From contig WLME01000033.1 in assembly GCA_009700365.1 (NCBI GenBank), forward strand, positions 1 through 9,273: a stretch of 9,273 bases of DNA, written 5' to 3'. The notes beneath the pieces are model-generated. The model made no database searches and was not told the DNA's origin. It saw nothing but the letters and a program-made list of their open reading frames with translations. Both the position numbers and the translations under genes were made by a program. Below, piece after piece: positions 1 to 6,796 of this stretch. Every line of letters starts with the position of its first letter. Position 1 is the stretch's first letter. Source of the DNA: Actinomycetota bacterium (lineage in GTDB: Bacteria > Actinomycetota > Actinomycetes > Nanopelagicales > Nanopelagicaceae).

Positions 1-378
1 ATCGTCAATAAAGAGGTCCCGAAACGAATTCACGTATCAGCGATATCCCAGATTTCAGATGCATCTATTTCACACTCTGATTTTGAAGGATGGGGTGGAC
101 GTCTTCAACCATTCCGCGCACTGATGGATAACGCATGGCGCACCCGTGCACATGGAGATTTCTGGTCACATATGTTGGTGGCAGAAGGCGCTGTCGACGT
201 TGCAGTTGAACCATCTCTCGCTCTTTGGGATATGGCTGCGCTCGACATCATCGTGCGCGAAGCTGGAGGCCGATTCACAAATCTGGACGGTGTAGACGGA
301 TCACACGGTGGCAGCGGGCTCTCTACAAATGCAGCGCTACATGACTATGTAGTGAACGCACTGAAAGCGTCTCAGTAG
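1..378 (+). CDS. hisN: Histidinol-phosphatase, IMPase family (C-terminal 125 residues)
   Basis: The reading frame is open from the first base and ends with TAG at 376-378, so the gene begins upstream of the window; the ATG at 124 is an internal methionine. The visible part is the C-terminal lobe of an inositol-monophosphatase-fold enzyme. It contains RTRAHGDFWSHMLVAEGAVD (with GDFWS in place of the usual GDFYS), then WDMAALDIIVREAGG, where the Asp encoded at 229-231 is the conserved metal ligand of the WDxAA motif, and a C-terminal GGSGLSTNAALHDYVV. Actinobacterial HisN proteins end this way; the family removes phosphate from L-histidinol phosphate in cytosolic histidine biosynthesis using Mg2+. 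About half of a typical 260-270-aa protein is present. The call rests on resemblance to actinobacterial HisN; another IMPase-family phosphatase (inositol or fructose-bisphosphate) cannot be wholly excluded from this half. copA follows after 7 nt, implying co-transcription. Confidence 0.85.
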   Translation: MVNKEVPKRIHVSAISQISDASISHSDFEGWGGRLQPFRALMDNAWRTRAHGDFWSHMLVAEGAVDVAVEPSLALWDMAALDIIVREAGGRFTNLDGVDGSHGGSGLSTNAALHDYVVNALKASQ

Positions 379-385
379 GGAAACT

Positions 386-2638
386 ATGGGAGACATTCAA
401 GTACAGACTTATTCCGTCACAGGAATGACATGTTCATCCTGCGTCAACAGCATTGAACGTGAACTCAATGAGATTGCCGGTGTGAGCGCTTCGGTAAATT
501 TTGCCTCAGAGACTGTGCATATTCTCGCCCCAGCGGATGTATCACCAGATGTGATAATCAAAAAGATTAAAGCTGCAGGTTACGGAGCAACGCTTCTCGA
601 AGATAATTCTGATCCAGCGCTACACCGAAAAGGCGCGGCGGGTGCTCTCATATGGGCAATCCTCTTCGCAGTTCCCGCTATCGCAATATCAATGGTGATG
701 AGTTGGCAACAACCAATTAATGATTGGTTAATCTCCACCTTTGATTCATATCAAATTCCTCTGCCGCCCAATGCGCATCATCTCTTTGCATCTTGGTTAC
801 CTCTTTTTATCAGCGCACCACTCATTTTTATTGTGGCATTTCCTATTCACCGAGCCGCTCTCAGAAATCTCTTCCACCCAACGATGGATACTTTGGTATC
901 TCTTGGTTCGTTAAGCGCATATGTTTGGTCAATCTATGCGACATACACTGCGCAAGGTGATGTCTATACAGAAGTTGCGGCGGGAGTACTTCTCTTTGTA
1001 ATTCTCGGTCGTTTCCTTGAATCTCGTGCGAAGAAGAGTGCACGCAGCGCTCTCTCTACACTCTTAGCTCTCGGCGAGAAAGAAGTTGCAGTACTTCGCA
1101 ATGGCACCGAGGTCTTGATCCCGATCAGCCACTTAATAGTGGGAGATGAATTTGTAGTAAAACCAGGTGCACGAATTCCAACAGATGGAATTGTCATCTC
1201 TGGGCAGAGCACAGTTGATAACTCATTGATTACTGGTGAATCAAAGCCAGTTGAAATAACACCAGGGATGCTAGTCATCGGCTCGGCCCTCAATAACAAC
1301 GGAAGAATTCTCGTTCGCGCAACACGCATAGGTAGCGATACCGAGTTGGCGCGAATCACTTCGATGGTAGTTACCGCACAGGGGGCGAAAGCTCCGATCC
1401 AAGCTCTTGCCGACACAATTGCATCATTTTTTGTTCCGATCGTTACGGTGTTAGCAATTGCCACATTCGAAGGTTGGTACTACTTCGGAGATAAATCCCT
1501 TACCTATTCAATATCAACCGCGATCACCGTTTTAGTGATTGCCTGCCCTTGCGCGCTAGGGCTAGCGACACCGGTAGCACTTCTTGTTGCCTCAGGACGT
1601 GGTGCACTGCGCGGCATCGTTATCCGCCACCCACGAGTATTAGAGGCTTCGCAAAATATCGATACCGTCGTTCTCGATAAGACCGGAACGCTTACAGATG
1701 GTGCTATGAAGGTGCAGCAGGTCAGCATTCCAGTCTCTGCACAAAAGGTTTTGGGATCATCATTTACTGCCATTCTTACTGAGAGAAATATCCTCTCCTC
1801 GGCACTTGGACTAGAGAGCCAGAGCAACCATCCTGTCTCCAATGCCATCTCTTCGTATTGCATTGCTAGAAGTGCAGAACAACTTCCAGTCGCAGAATTC
1901 ACCGAAACGCCTGGTGTCGGTGTTGCAGGGCGAGTGCAGATTCGAGAGAAATCCCCAGTCGTAATTATTGGATCACCTGATTCAGTTGCGCATAGTTGCA
2001 TCGCCTTCGATTCAGAAATTTCGGTTGCGATTCACCAGGCTCAAGAGCTCTCATATGCAGTCTCTGTACTGGCTTGGGATGGTGTTGCACTTGCAGTCTT
2101 TGCTACGGGAGATGTCATCAAGAATGACGCCGCAGAAACGATTGCAGAATTACATAAACGAAATATGGATGTCTGGTTGCTGACTGGCGATAATTCAGAA
2201 GCAGCAATAAAAGTGGGTTCGACTGTTGGAATTTCTCCTGAGCGAATCATCGCATTCGCTAAACCTGAAGATAAGTTGGAAAAAATAGCTTCTTTGCAAT
2301 CTCAAGGTAGACATGTGCTCATGGTCGGCGATGGCGTCAATGATGCTGCAGCTCTCGCGCAAGCAGATCTCAGTATTGCGATGGGAACTGGCACAGATAC
2401 TGCAATAGCAACTGCAGATATCACGATTATGCGCCCACAATTGATGAGCATTGTCGACGCACTCAATCTCTCGCGCACAACGCTACGTACAATTAAAGTG
2501 AATCTCGGTTGGGCATTTGCTTATAACGTTATTGGGATTCCAATCGCGGTTCTCGGCTTAGCCTCTCCCATGTATGCAGCTATGGCTATGGCGCTCAGCA
2601 GCCTCTTCGTAGTCTCTAATTCGCTACGAATCAGGTAA
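386..2638 (+). CDS. copA: Copper-exporting P1B-type ATPase
   Basis: Complete 750-aa heavy-metal ATPase that would pump Cu+ out of the cytoplasm at the cost of ATP. One N-terminal HMA domain (about 1-70) carries the metal-binding GMTCSSC motif with Cys16 and Cys19. Membrane spans lie near 85-105, 136-155, 167-187, 193-211, 343-367, 375-400, 705-725 and 727-746, giving the eight of a P1B pump. The actuator TGES is at 283-286, the intramembrane CPC at 387-389, the phosphorylated Asp431 in DKTGT, the P1B His-Pro pair at 482-483, TGDN at 600-603 and GDGVNDAAAL from 648. The YN pair in helix 7 and MALSS in helix 8 are the Cu+ (P1B-1) signature, which argues against Zn/Cd or Co pumps. The ATG follows an AGGGAAA Shine-Dalgarno that overlaps the hisN stop codon, so translation may be coupled. 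No CsoR gene or copper-responsive operator is visible. A strong terminator begins 9 nt after the stop. Confidence 0.96.
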   Translation: MGDIQVQTYSVTGMTCSSCVNSIERELNEIAGVSASVNFASETVHILAPADVSPDVIIKKIKAAGYGATLLEDNSDPALHRKGAAGALIWAILFAVPAIAISMVMSWQQPINDWLISTFDSYQIPLPPNAHHLFASWLPLFISAPLIFIVAFPIHRAALRNLFHPTMDTLVSLGSLSAYVWSIYATYTAQGDVYTEVAAGVLLFVILGRFLESRAKKSARSALSTLLALGEKEVAVLRNGTEVLIPISHLIVGDEFVVKPGARIPTDGIVISGQSTVDNSLITGESKPVEITPGMLVIGSALNNNGRILVRATRIGSDTELARITSMVVTAQGAKAPIQALADTIASFFVPIVTVLAIATFEGWYYFGDKSLTYSISTAITVLVIACPCALGLATPVALLVASGRGALRGIVIRHPRVLEASQNIDTVVLDKTGTLTDGAMKVQQVSIPVSAQKVLGSSFTAILTERNILSSALGLESQSNHPVSNAISSYCIARSAEQLPVAEFTETPGVGVAGRVQIREKSPVVIIGSPDSVAHSCIAFDSEISVAIHQAQELSYAVSVLAWDGVALAVFATGDVIKNDAAETIAELHKRNMDVWLLTGDNSEAAIKVGSTVGISPERIIAFAKPEDKLEKIASLQSQGRHVLMVGDGVNDAAALAQADLSIAMGTGTDTAIATADITIMRPQLMSIVDALNLSRTTLRTIKVNLGWAFAYNVIGIPIAVLGLASPMYAAMAMALSSLFVVSNSLRIR

Positions 2639-2647
2639 TGGGAGAGC

Positions 2648-2676
2648 AAAAAAGGCGCTGAAATCAGCGCCTTTTT
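2648..2676. terminator. Bidirectional rho-independent terminator between copA and tRNA-fMet
   Basis: A perfect inverted repeat GGCGCTGA (2654-2661) / TCAGCGCC (2664-2671) is preceded by AAAAAA (2648-2653) and followed by TTTTT (2672-2676). The stem is GC-rich, with 7 practical base pairs closed by a 4-nt loop, and the A and T tracts make it a terminator on both strands. It should end copA mRNA on the plus strand. It should also end the minus-strand transcript from tRNA-fMet, whose CCA end lies 13 nt away, and any read-through from the UPF0182 operon. Confidence 0.9.
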
Positions 2677-2689
2677 ACTTTTACTTCAT

Positions 2690-2766
<77 letters not shown>

Positions 2767-2777
2767 TCGGAAGTGCA

Positions 2778-2807
2778 AGTGTAAGCGGTGCACTGTTGCT
2801 TCACCAA
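2778..2807 (-). promoter_or_regulatory. Candidate sigma-70-type promoter for tRNA-fMet
   Basis: On the minus strand, TTGGTG (2807-2802) and TACACT (2783-2778) are separated by 18 bp. Transcription would start about 4-6 nt before the mature 5' end of the tRNA at 2766, which suits a stable-RNA promoter. Both hexamers match the consensus at four of six positions. I found no terminator with a T tract between the UPF0182 stop at 2829 and the tRNA, so read-through from the upstream operon could also contribute. Confidence 0.45.
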
Positions 2808-2828
2808 ATCGATGAAGTACGCGGTGAA

Positions 2829-5633
2829 TTACTTACGTGCTTGAGCAGCAATAGCTGCAGCGATTGCTGATTTAAGTCGATCTTGCGCTCGACCATATGC
2901 AGCGAAATCACCTTTTGCAAGTGCTGCCTGTCCATCTGCAATTGCCTGCTTTGCACTTTGCAGCGCACTTGCAAGATCTGCAGAACTATTTGAAGTAGCT
3001 GGTGTTCCTGATGATGAAGATGTTCCGGAATTTCCACCAAAGACTTGATCGAGTGCACCCTTTACCGAGCTATCAAATCCGATTACATCACCAAAAGATA
3101 CGAGCACTTTCTGGAGTAATGGGTATGCCGATGAATTTCCTGTCGCCTTGACGTAGACCGGTTGCACGTAGAGCAATCCATTTCCTACGGGCAGTGTCAA
3201 GAGATTTCCGAGTACAACATCAGATCCGCCTTGTCGCAGCAACGAGAGTGCGTTAGCAACCTCAGGTTTTGCTTCAAAGTTAGAGGCAACTTGAGATGGT
3301 CCCGCAATATTTGTACTTCTCGGCAATTGCAATACTGTAATTTTTCCGTAATCAGGACCTGCGTTGGAATTAACTGAAGCGAATGCAGATAAGTTTTCAC
3401 GCCCACCACGAGGTACAAATGGGGTCGTTAGAGAAAATGTAGGAGTAGCAGCTCCTGGCATTTGTAATGTCATGTAGTACGGAGGTTGCGCTCCAGCGTT
3501 AGATCCAAAGGTTGAAGGATCGCGAGGTACGCGCCAGAAATCTTGTCCGCCGTAGAAAGCAGCTGCGCTCTTAACGTGATATGAACTCAAGATATCGCGC
3601 TGTACGCGGAACATATCTTCGGGATAGCGGATATGTGCAAGTAATCCCTTTGAGATGGCGCTCTTTGGCTTTACGGTATTAGGGAAAGCTTTCATCCATG
3701 TTTGGAGTACTGGATCTTTTGCATCCCACTGATACAAAGTTACGGTGCCGTCGTAGGCATCAACTGTAGCTTTTACTGAGTTACGAATGTAATTGACGGT
3801 CTGGTTTGACTGTGCCGTTATCGAAGTCGAATTGGCTGTCAGCGCATCTGTTGTTGCAGTCGCTAAGGAGGTAGAACGCGAATATGGATAACCGGCGCTT
3901 GTCGTATAGCCATCGATAATCCACGTAATTTTGCCATCTACAACAGCAGGGTATGGATCGCCATCGAGAGTAAGCCATGGTGCAACCTTCGCGACTCTTT
4001 CTCGCGGTGAGCGGTTGTAGAGAATCTTGGAATCTGCATTAATCAAATTCGAAAGAAGAATGCGCTGTTCGCCATACTTCAGGGCAAAAATCAACTTGTT
4101 TAAAGTGCTGCCAACTGGGACACCACCTGTTCCGGTATAGGTGTAATTCTTCTGACCATTTGCAGATGTGTCATCTGGATAGTCGAATTCGACCGGAGAG
4201 TTAGTTTTCTTTCCACCAATAATTGAATAGCTAGGAACATTTTCGCCAAAGTAAACGCGAGGTTCAAATTTTCCTAAACCCTTTGTTGGAGGAAGATCTC
4301 CAACGAGGAAGTTTGGTTTTCCATCGGCATCAACAGCGTTGCCATAAGCAGCCACAAAACCAAATCCGTGTGTATACACAAGATGGTCATTGATCCAATT
4401 TCGACTTGGGTTTCCTTCAATATTGAGTTCACGGATTGCAACAACTGCATCACGTGAGACTCCATTGACGGTGTAGCGATCAATATCGAGAGACTCTGGG
4501 AAGGTGTAATAAGGCTTTATCTGCTGAAGTTGACGAAATGTCGCCGAGAGAACATTGGGATCCATAAGACGAATATTGGAAATTGTTGATGCATCCTTCG
4601 CGAGCTGGCCTGCATTGGTAGAAATCGTCGCGTTGTAATCCTGCATAGTGACGTCATCGAGGTCATATGCGCTACGGGTAGCATCAATATTTCGCTGAAT
4701 AAAAGGCGCTTCCTTCGATGATTCAGAAGGCTTGACCTGGAACTGCTGAATTGCGCCTGGGTAGATACCTGCAATTAAGACAGAGGAAATAACAAGGAGC
4801 GCAGTTCCGGCTGCAGGTAATAACCATGAGCGTCGAACAATATTTGCGAAGAATAAAAGAGCGCAAACCACTGCGATTGCAGAGAGGATTGCCTTAGCTG
4901 GCAAGACTGCATTGACATCGGTATAGGTCAGTCCGTTAATCAGCTTGCCCTCTTTGAGCGCGAGTGAGTAGCGATCAAACCAATATGCAACAGCTTTGAG
5001 TAAAACGATGAAACCAAGCAATATTGAAATCTGCACTCGCGCAGCCACGGTGGTGCGATCTGACTGAACCGCTGTACGGATTCCGCCGTACATATAGTGG
5101 ATGAAAGCAGATGCAAGGGTTGCAAGTACGAGAGTTGAGATACCCCAGCCAATGACTGCCTGCCACATAGGAAGTTTGAAGGCAAAGAATGAGACATCTA
5201 ATCCGAATTGTGGATCTTTCACACCAAAGTCTGTGGAGTTCTTAAAGAGCAACCACTCTCGCCAGAAAACCATTCCCGATGTTCCAGCAAAATAGGTAAG
5301 GACTAGTATGACTGCAAGAAAAACCCACCGGCGGATCGGCTCTATTTGTGCGCGAAGTCGCTCAAGTCCACTTATTTCAATACTCGATGGGACATAGAGC
5401 GGGCGTCGCTTATATGCGATGTAAATGTTGAGTGAGATTACAAAGGAAGTTATCGCCCCGACAAGAATAAAGAGCTCAATTTTAGTTGTGAGGACTGTTG
5501 ACCAGACGCTTGTGAAATCTACGGAATTAAACCAGAGCCAATCTACGTAATATCCAGAGATATAAGTAAGGAATGCACCGAGTGCAACCAGAATACCTGC
5601 GGTAATAAAGAGTGGACTGCGATTTCTATTCAT
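2829..5633 (-). CDS. UPF0182 family transmembrane protein (COG1615)
   Basis: Complete 934-aa membrane protein of unknown function, close in size to family members such as Rv3193c of M. tuberculosis. Seven hydrophobic spans crowd the N-terminal third (about 8-30, 52-74, 103-124, 155-181, 199-219, 246-266 and 270-292), with the family-like YYVDWLWFNSV after span 1. A long soluble region (about 295-860) follows and is predicted to be extracytoplasmic. It contains conserved-looking stretches such as IQRNIDATRSAYDLD, NWINDHLVYTHGFG and IRYPEDMFRVQRD. A Ser/Thr/Gly-rich linker (866-886) leads to a charged helical tail (887-934) with GDFAAYGRAQDRL, again typical of the family. It overlaps the upstream protease gene by ATGA (start 5633-5631, that gene's stop 5632-5630), so the two are translationally coupled. 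The AGGAG sequence sits only 1 nt before the ATG, which is unusually close. No enzymatic motif was recognised, so no activity is assigned. Confidence 0.95.
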   Translation of the reverse strand: MNRNRSPLFITAGILVALGAFLTYISGYYVDWLWFNSVDFTSVWSTVLTTKIELFILVGAITSFVISLNIYIAYKRRPLYVPSSIEISGLERLRAQIEPIRRWVFLAVILVLTYFAGTSGMVFWREWLLFKNSTDFGVKDPQFGLDVSFFAFKLPMWQAVIGWGISTLVLATLASAFIHYMYGGIRTAVQSDRTTVAARVQISILLGFIVLLKAVAYWFDRYSLALKEGKLINGLTYTDVNAVLPAKAILSAIAVVCALLFFANIVRRSWLLPAAGTALLVISSVLIAGIYPGAIQQFQVKPSESSKEAPFIQRNIDATRSAYDLDDVTMQDYNATISTNAGQLAKDASTISNIRLMDPNVLSATFRQLQQIKPYYTFPESLDIDRYTVNGVSRDAVVAIRELNIEGNPSRNWINDHLVYTHGFGFVAAYGNAVDADGKPNFLVGDLPPTKGLGKFEPRVYFGENVPSYSIIGGKKTNSPVEFDYPDDTSANGQKNYTYTGTGGVPVGSTLNKLIFALKYGEQRILLSNLINADSKILYNRSPRERVAKVAPWLTLDGDPYPAVVDGKITWIIDGYTTSAGYPYSRSTSLATATTDALTANSTSITAQSNQTVNYIRNSVKATVDAYDGTVTLYQWDAKDPVLQTWMKAFPNTVKPKSAISKGLLAHIRYPEDMFRVQRDILSSYHVKSAAAFYGGQDFWRVPRDPSTFGSNAGAQPPYYMTLQMPGAATPTFSLTTPFVPRGGRENLSAFASVNSNAGPDYGKITVLQLPRSTNIAGPSQVASNFEAKPEVANALSLLRQGGSDVVLGNLLTLPVGNGLLYVQPVYVKATGNSSAYPLLQKVLVSFGDVIGFDSSVKGALDQVFGGNSGTSSSSGTPATSNSSADLASALQSAKQAIADGQAALAKGDFAAYGRAQDRLKSAIAAAIAAQARK

Positions 5634-6448
5634 GCTCCTAGATTAGTGCAACCGTAGATTCCTGCAGAATCAATGGCTTGTGCGTCAGGGCTGACCGGTT
5701 TCTGAAGGTAGGTCAGCGCCTGTTCGAGGTTGGAAATGGCTATGACTGTAATTCCCGAGACATTCTTAGGAATTTCATCACAATTACTTCGCGAAGCAAA
5801 GAGAATTGTTGCGCCAGTCTTCTTTGCAGAAATGAGCTTCTCGGCTATTCCGCCTATTGCTCCCACACTGCCATCGGCTGAAATGGTTCCAGATCCTGCA
5901 ATCTTTCTTCCTTGAAGTAAATCTTCTGGAGTTAATAGTTCGAGGAGTCCAAGTGAAAATATTAATCCCCCGCTTGGTCCACCAGTGTTAGGAAGATTTA
6001 CCGTAATAAGAGAATCTCGTACGCCCCTTGTATCAATCGTGGGATAGCGCTTCGACATTAGATTCTTTGTAGCAGTCAAGGCATCGCTCTGAGAATCTTT
6101 CATCTCCTTACGGGATTGAGCAGATTCAGAGCTGGATGTTGATGTGCGCTTGTAAATAACTGACCTAGGAAATACGACGCAATCGGCCCGGACCCAACAT
6201 CCTAAGACTTCTGCACCAAGAACTTTTGTGTCTGGAGTTGAAACCCAGATAGCAAGCAAATACATCTGCCCGTTTGGTTTATAGATCTGAAAATCTGAAC
6301 TTTTCACGGTAAGTACTTTTGGAAATAGACCGGTTCCATTTCCCGGTTGCAAGATTACAAAGTTCATTGGGGCAAAGATTGGAACGAGTAAGAAAAGCGT
6401 GAAGAATAATGTGAACAAGCGCGGAGTGCGGGAAAACCGTAGATTCAT
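5630..6448 (-). CDS. Membrane-anchored Lon-domain (S16) serine protease, YlbL-like, without PDZ domain
   Basis: A 272-aa protein with one N-terminal membrane anchor (about 9-32) and a C-terminal Lon-type proteolytic domain (about 145-250), probably outside the membrane as in YlbL-type proteins. The catalytic serine is Ser159 in GGPSGG. The catalytic lysine of the dyad is Lys204 in GGIAEKLISAKKTG, 45 residues later, close to the 43 of E. coli Lon (S679/K722). GSGTISADGSVGAIGG and the NCDE segment complete the family pattern. YlbL-type relatives are about 340 aa and carry a PDZ domain between the anchor region and the Lon domain. Here only about 45 residues, partly Ser/Lys-rich (100-145), fill that space, so PDZ appears to be missing. 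No good Shine-Dalgarno is seen before the ATG at 6448; the upstream small gene ends 15 nt earlier. Substrates are unknown; B. subtilis YlbL takes part in degrading the division inhibitor YneA. Confidence 0.9.
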   Translation of the reverse strand: MNLRFSRTPRLFTLFFTLFLLVPIFAPMNFVILQPGNGTGLFPKVLTVKSSDFQIYKPNGQMYLLAIWVSTPDTKVLGAEVLGCWVRADCVVFPRSVIYKRTSTSSSESAQSRKEMKDSQSDALTATKNLMSKRYPTIDTRGVRDSLITVNLPNTGGPSGGLIFSLGLLELLTPEDLLQGRKIAGSGTISADGSVGAIGGIAEKLISAKKTGATILFASRSNCDEIPKNVSGITVIAISNLEQALTYLQKPVSPDAQAIDSAGIYGCTNLGA

Positions 6449-6463
6449 TAGTGCACTCAGGCG

Positions 6464-6685
6464 CTACAGCTGATTCTCATCTTTAGAGTGGTCATCAACC
6501 TCGTTCTCACGGAATGAGTTCTGAAAGCGCTGAAACTGACCCATCGAGCGTGTGGTTTCTGTTTCAAATTTACTCTTGAATTTTGCAACCCAGATCACAT
6601 AACCGATTCCGCCTATGAGGGCTGTGAGTGGCACCACCCACCATATGAGTGCAGCGAATGCGCTTGAGCCGGCAAGTGAGTACAT
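6464..6685 (-). CDS. Small single-span membrane protein, first gene of the minus-strand operon
   Basis: A 73-aa product that I cannot assign to a named family. The N-terminus has one strong hydrophobic segment (about 9-33, including IWWVVPLTALIGGIGYVIWV). A basic AKFKSKF follows, then a charged, Gln/Arg/Asp-rich tail (35-73) ending in HSKDENQL. By the positive-inside rule the tail should be cytoplasmic. The ATG is preceded on the minus strand by TAGGAT six bases upstream, an acceptable Shine-Dalgarno. It lies 15 nt before the Lon-domain protease gene on the same strand and is probably its co-transcribed partner. The protein's small size, the spacing and the RBS favour a real gene, but there is no motif to support a function. 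Confidence 0.75.
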   Translation of the reverse strand: MYSLAGSSAFAALIWWVVPLTALIGGIGYVIWVAKFKSKFETETTRSMGQFQRFQNSFRENEVDDHSKDENQL

Positions 6686-6796
6686 ATAAAAATCCTAGTC
6701 CTTTCGGGAAGAAAGCGCTCACTCTGGCTGTTATATCTCATAGATAGAATTACAACTGCTCGAGACTATTACTGAAGAGATAAATTGGAGTCACAA
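6686..6796. promoter_or_regulatory. Divergent intergenic promoter region
   Basis: This 111-bp gap lies between the small membrane-protein gene (minus) and the DUF2342 gene (plus) and must hold both promoters. On the minus strand TATAAC (6735-6730) is a fair -10 hexamer, with TTGTAA (6755-6750) upstream, though the 14-bp spacer is short. On the plus strand TAGAAT (6745-6750) is a possible -10 without a convincing -35. These overlap, so expression of the two units could be mutually exclusive, but the assignments are weak. Confidence 0.35.
6787..6790 (+). promoter_or_regulatory. Ribosome binding site that fixes the DUF2342 start
   Basis: GGAG at 6787-6790 lies 6 nt before the ATG at 6797. The in-frame TTG at 6785 overlaps this site (TTGGAG), so it is part of the Shine-Dalgarno and not the start codon. 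Confidence 0.8.

Noticed and set aside
964..1464. 166-aa open frame antisense to copA
   Set aside because: It mirrors the well-supported copA frame, has no family features, and arises from codon bias on the opposite strand. The 165-aa antisense frame at 1504-2001 is rejected for the same reason.
2799..2828. TTCACC / GGTGAA inverted repeat as a terminator for the UPF0182 operon
   Set aside because: Six base pairs with a 17-nt loop and no T tract; termination more likely occurs at 2648-2676 after the tRNA.
6785..6796. TTG start giving a 4-residue extension of the DUF2342 protein
   Set aside because: The TTG is part of the TTGGAG Shine-Dalgarno for the ATG at 6797.
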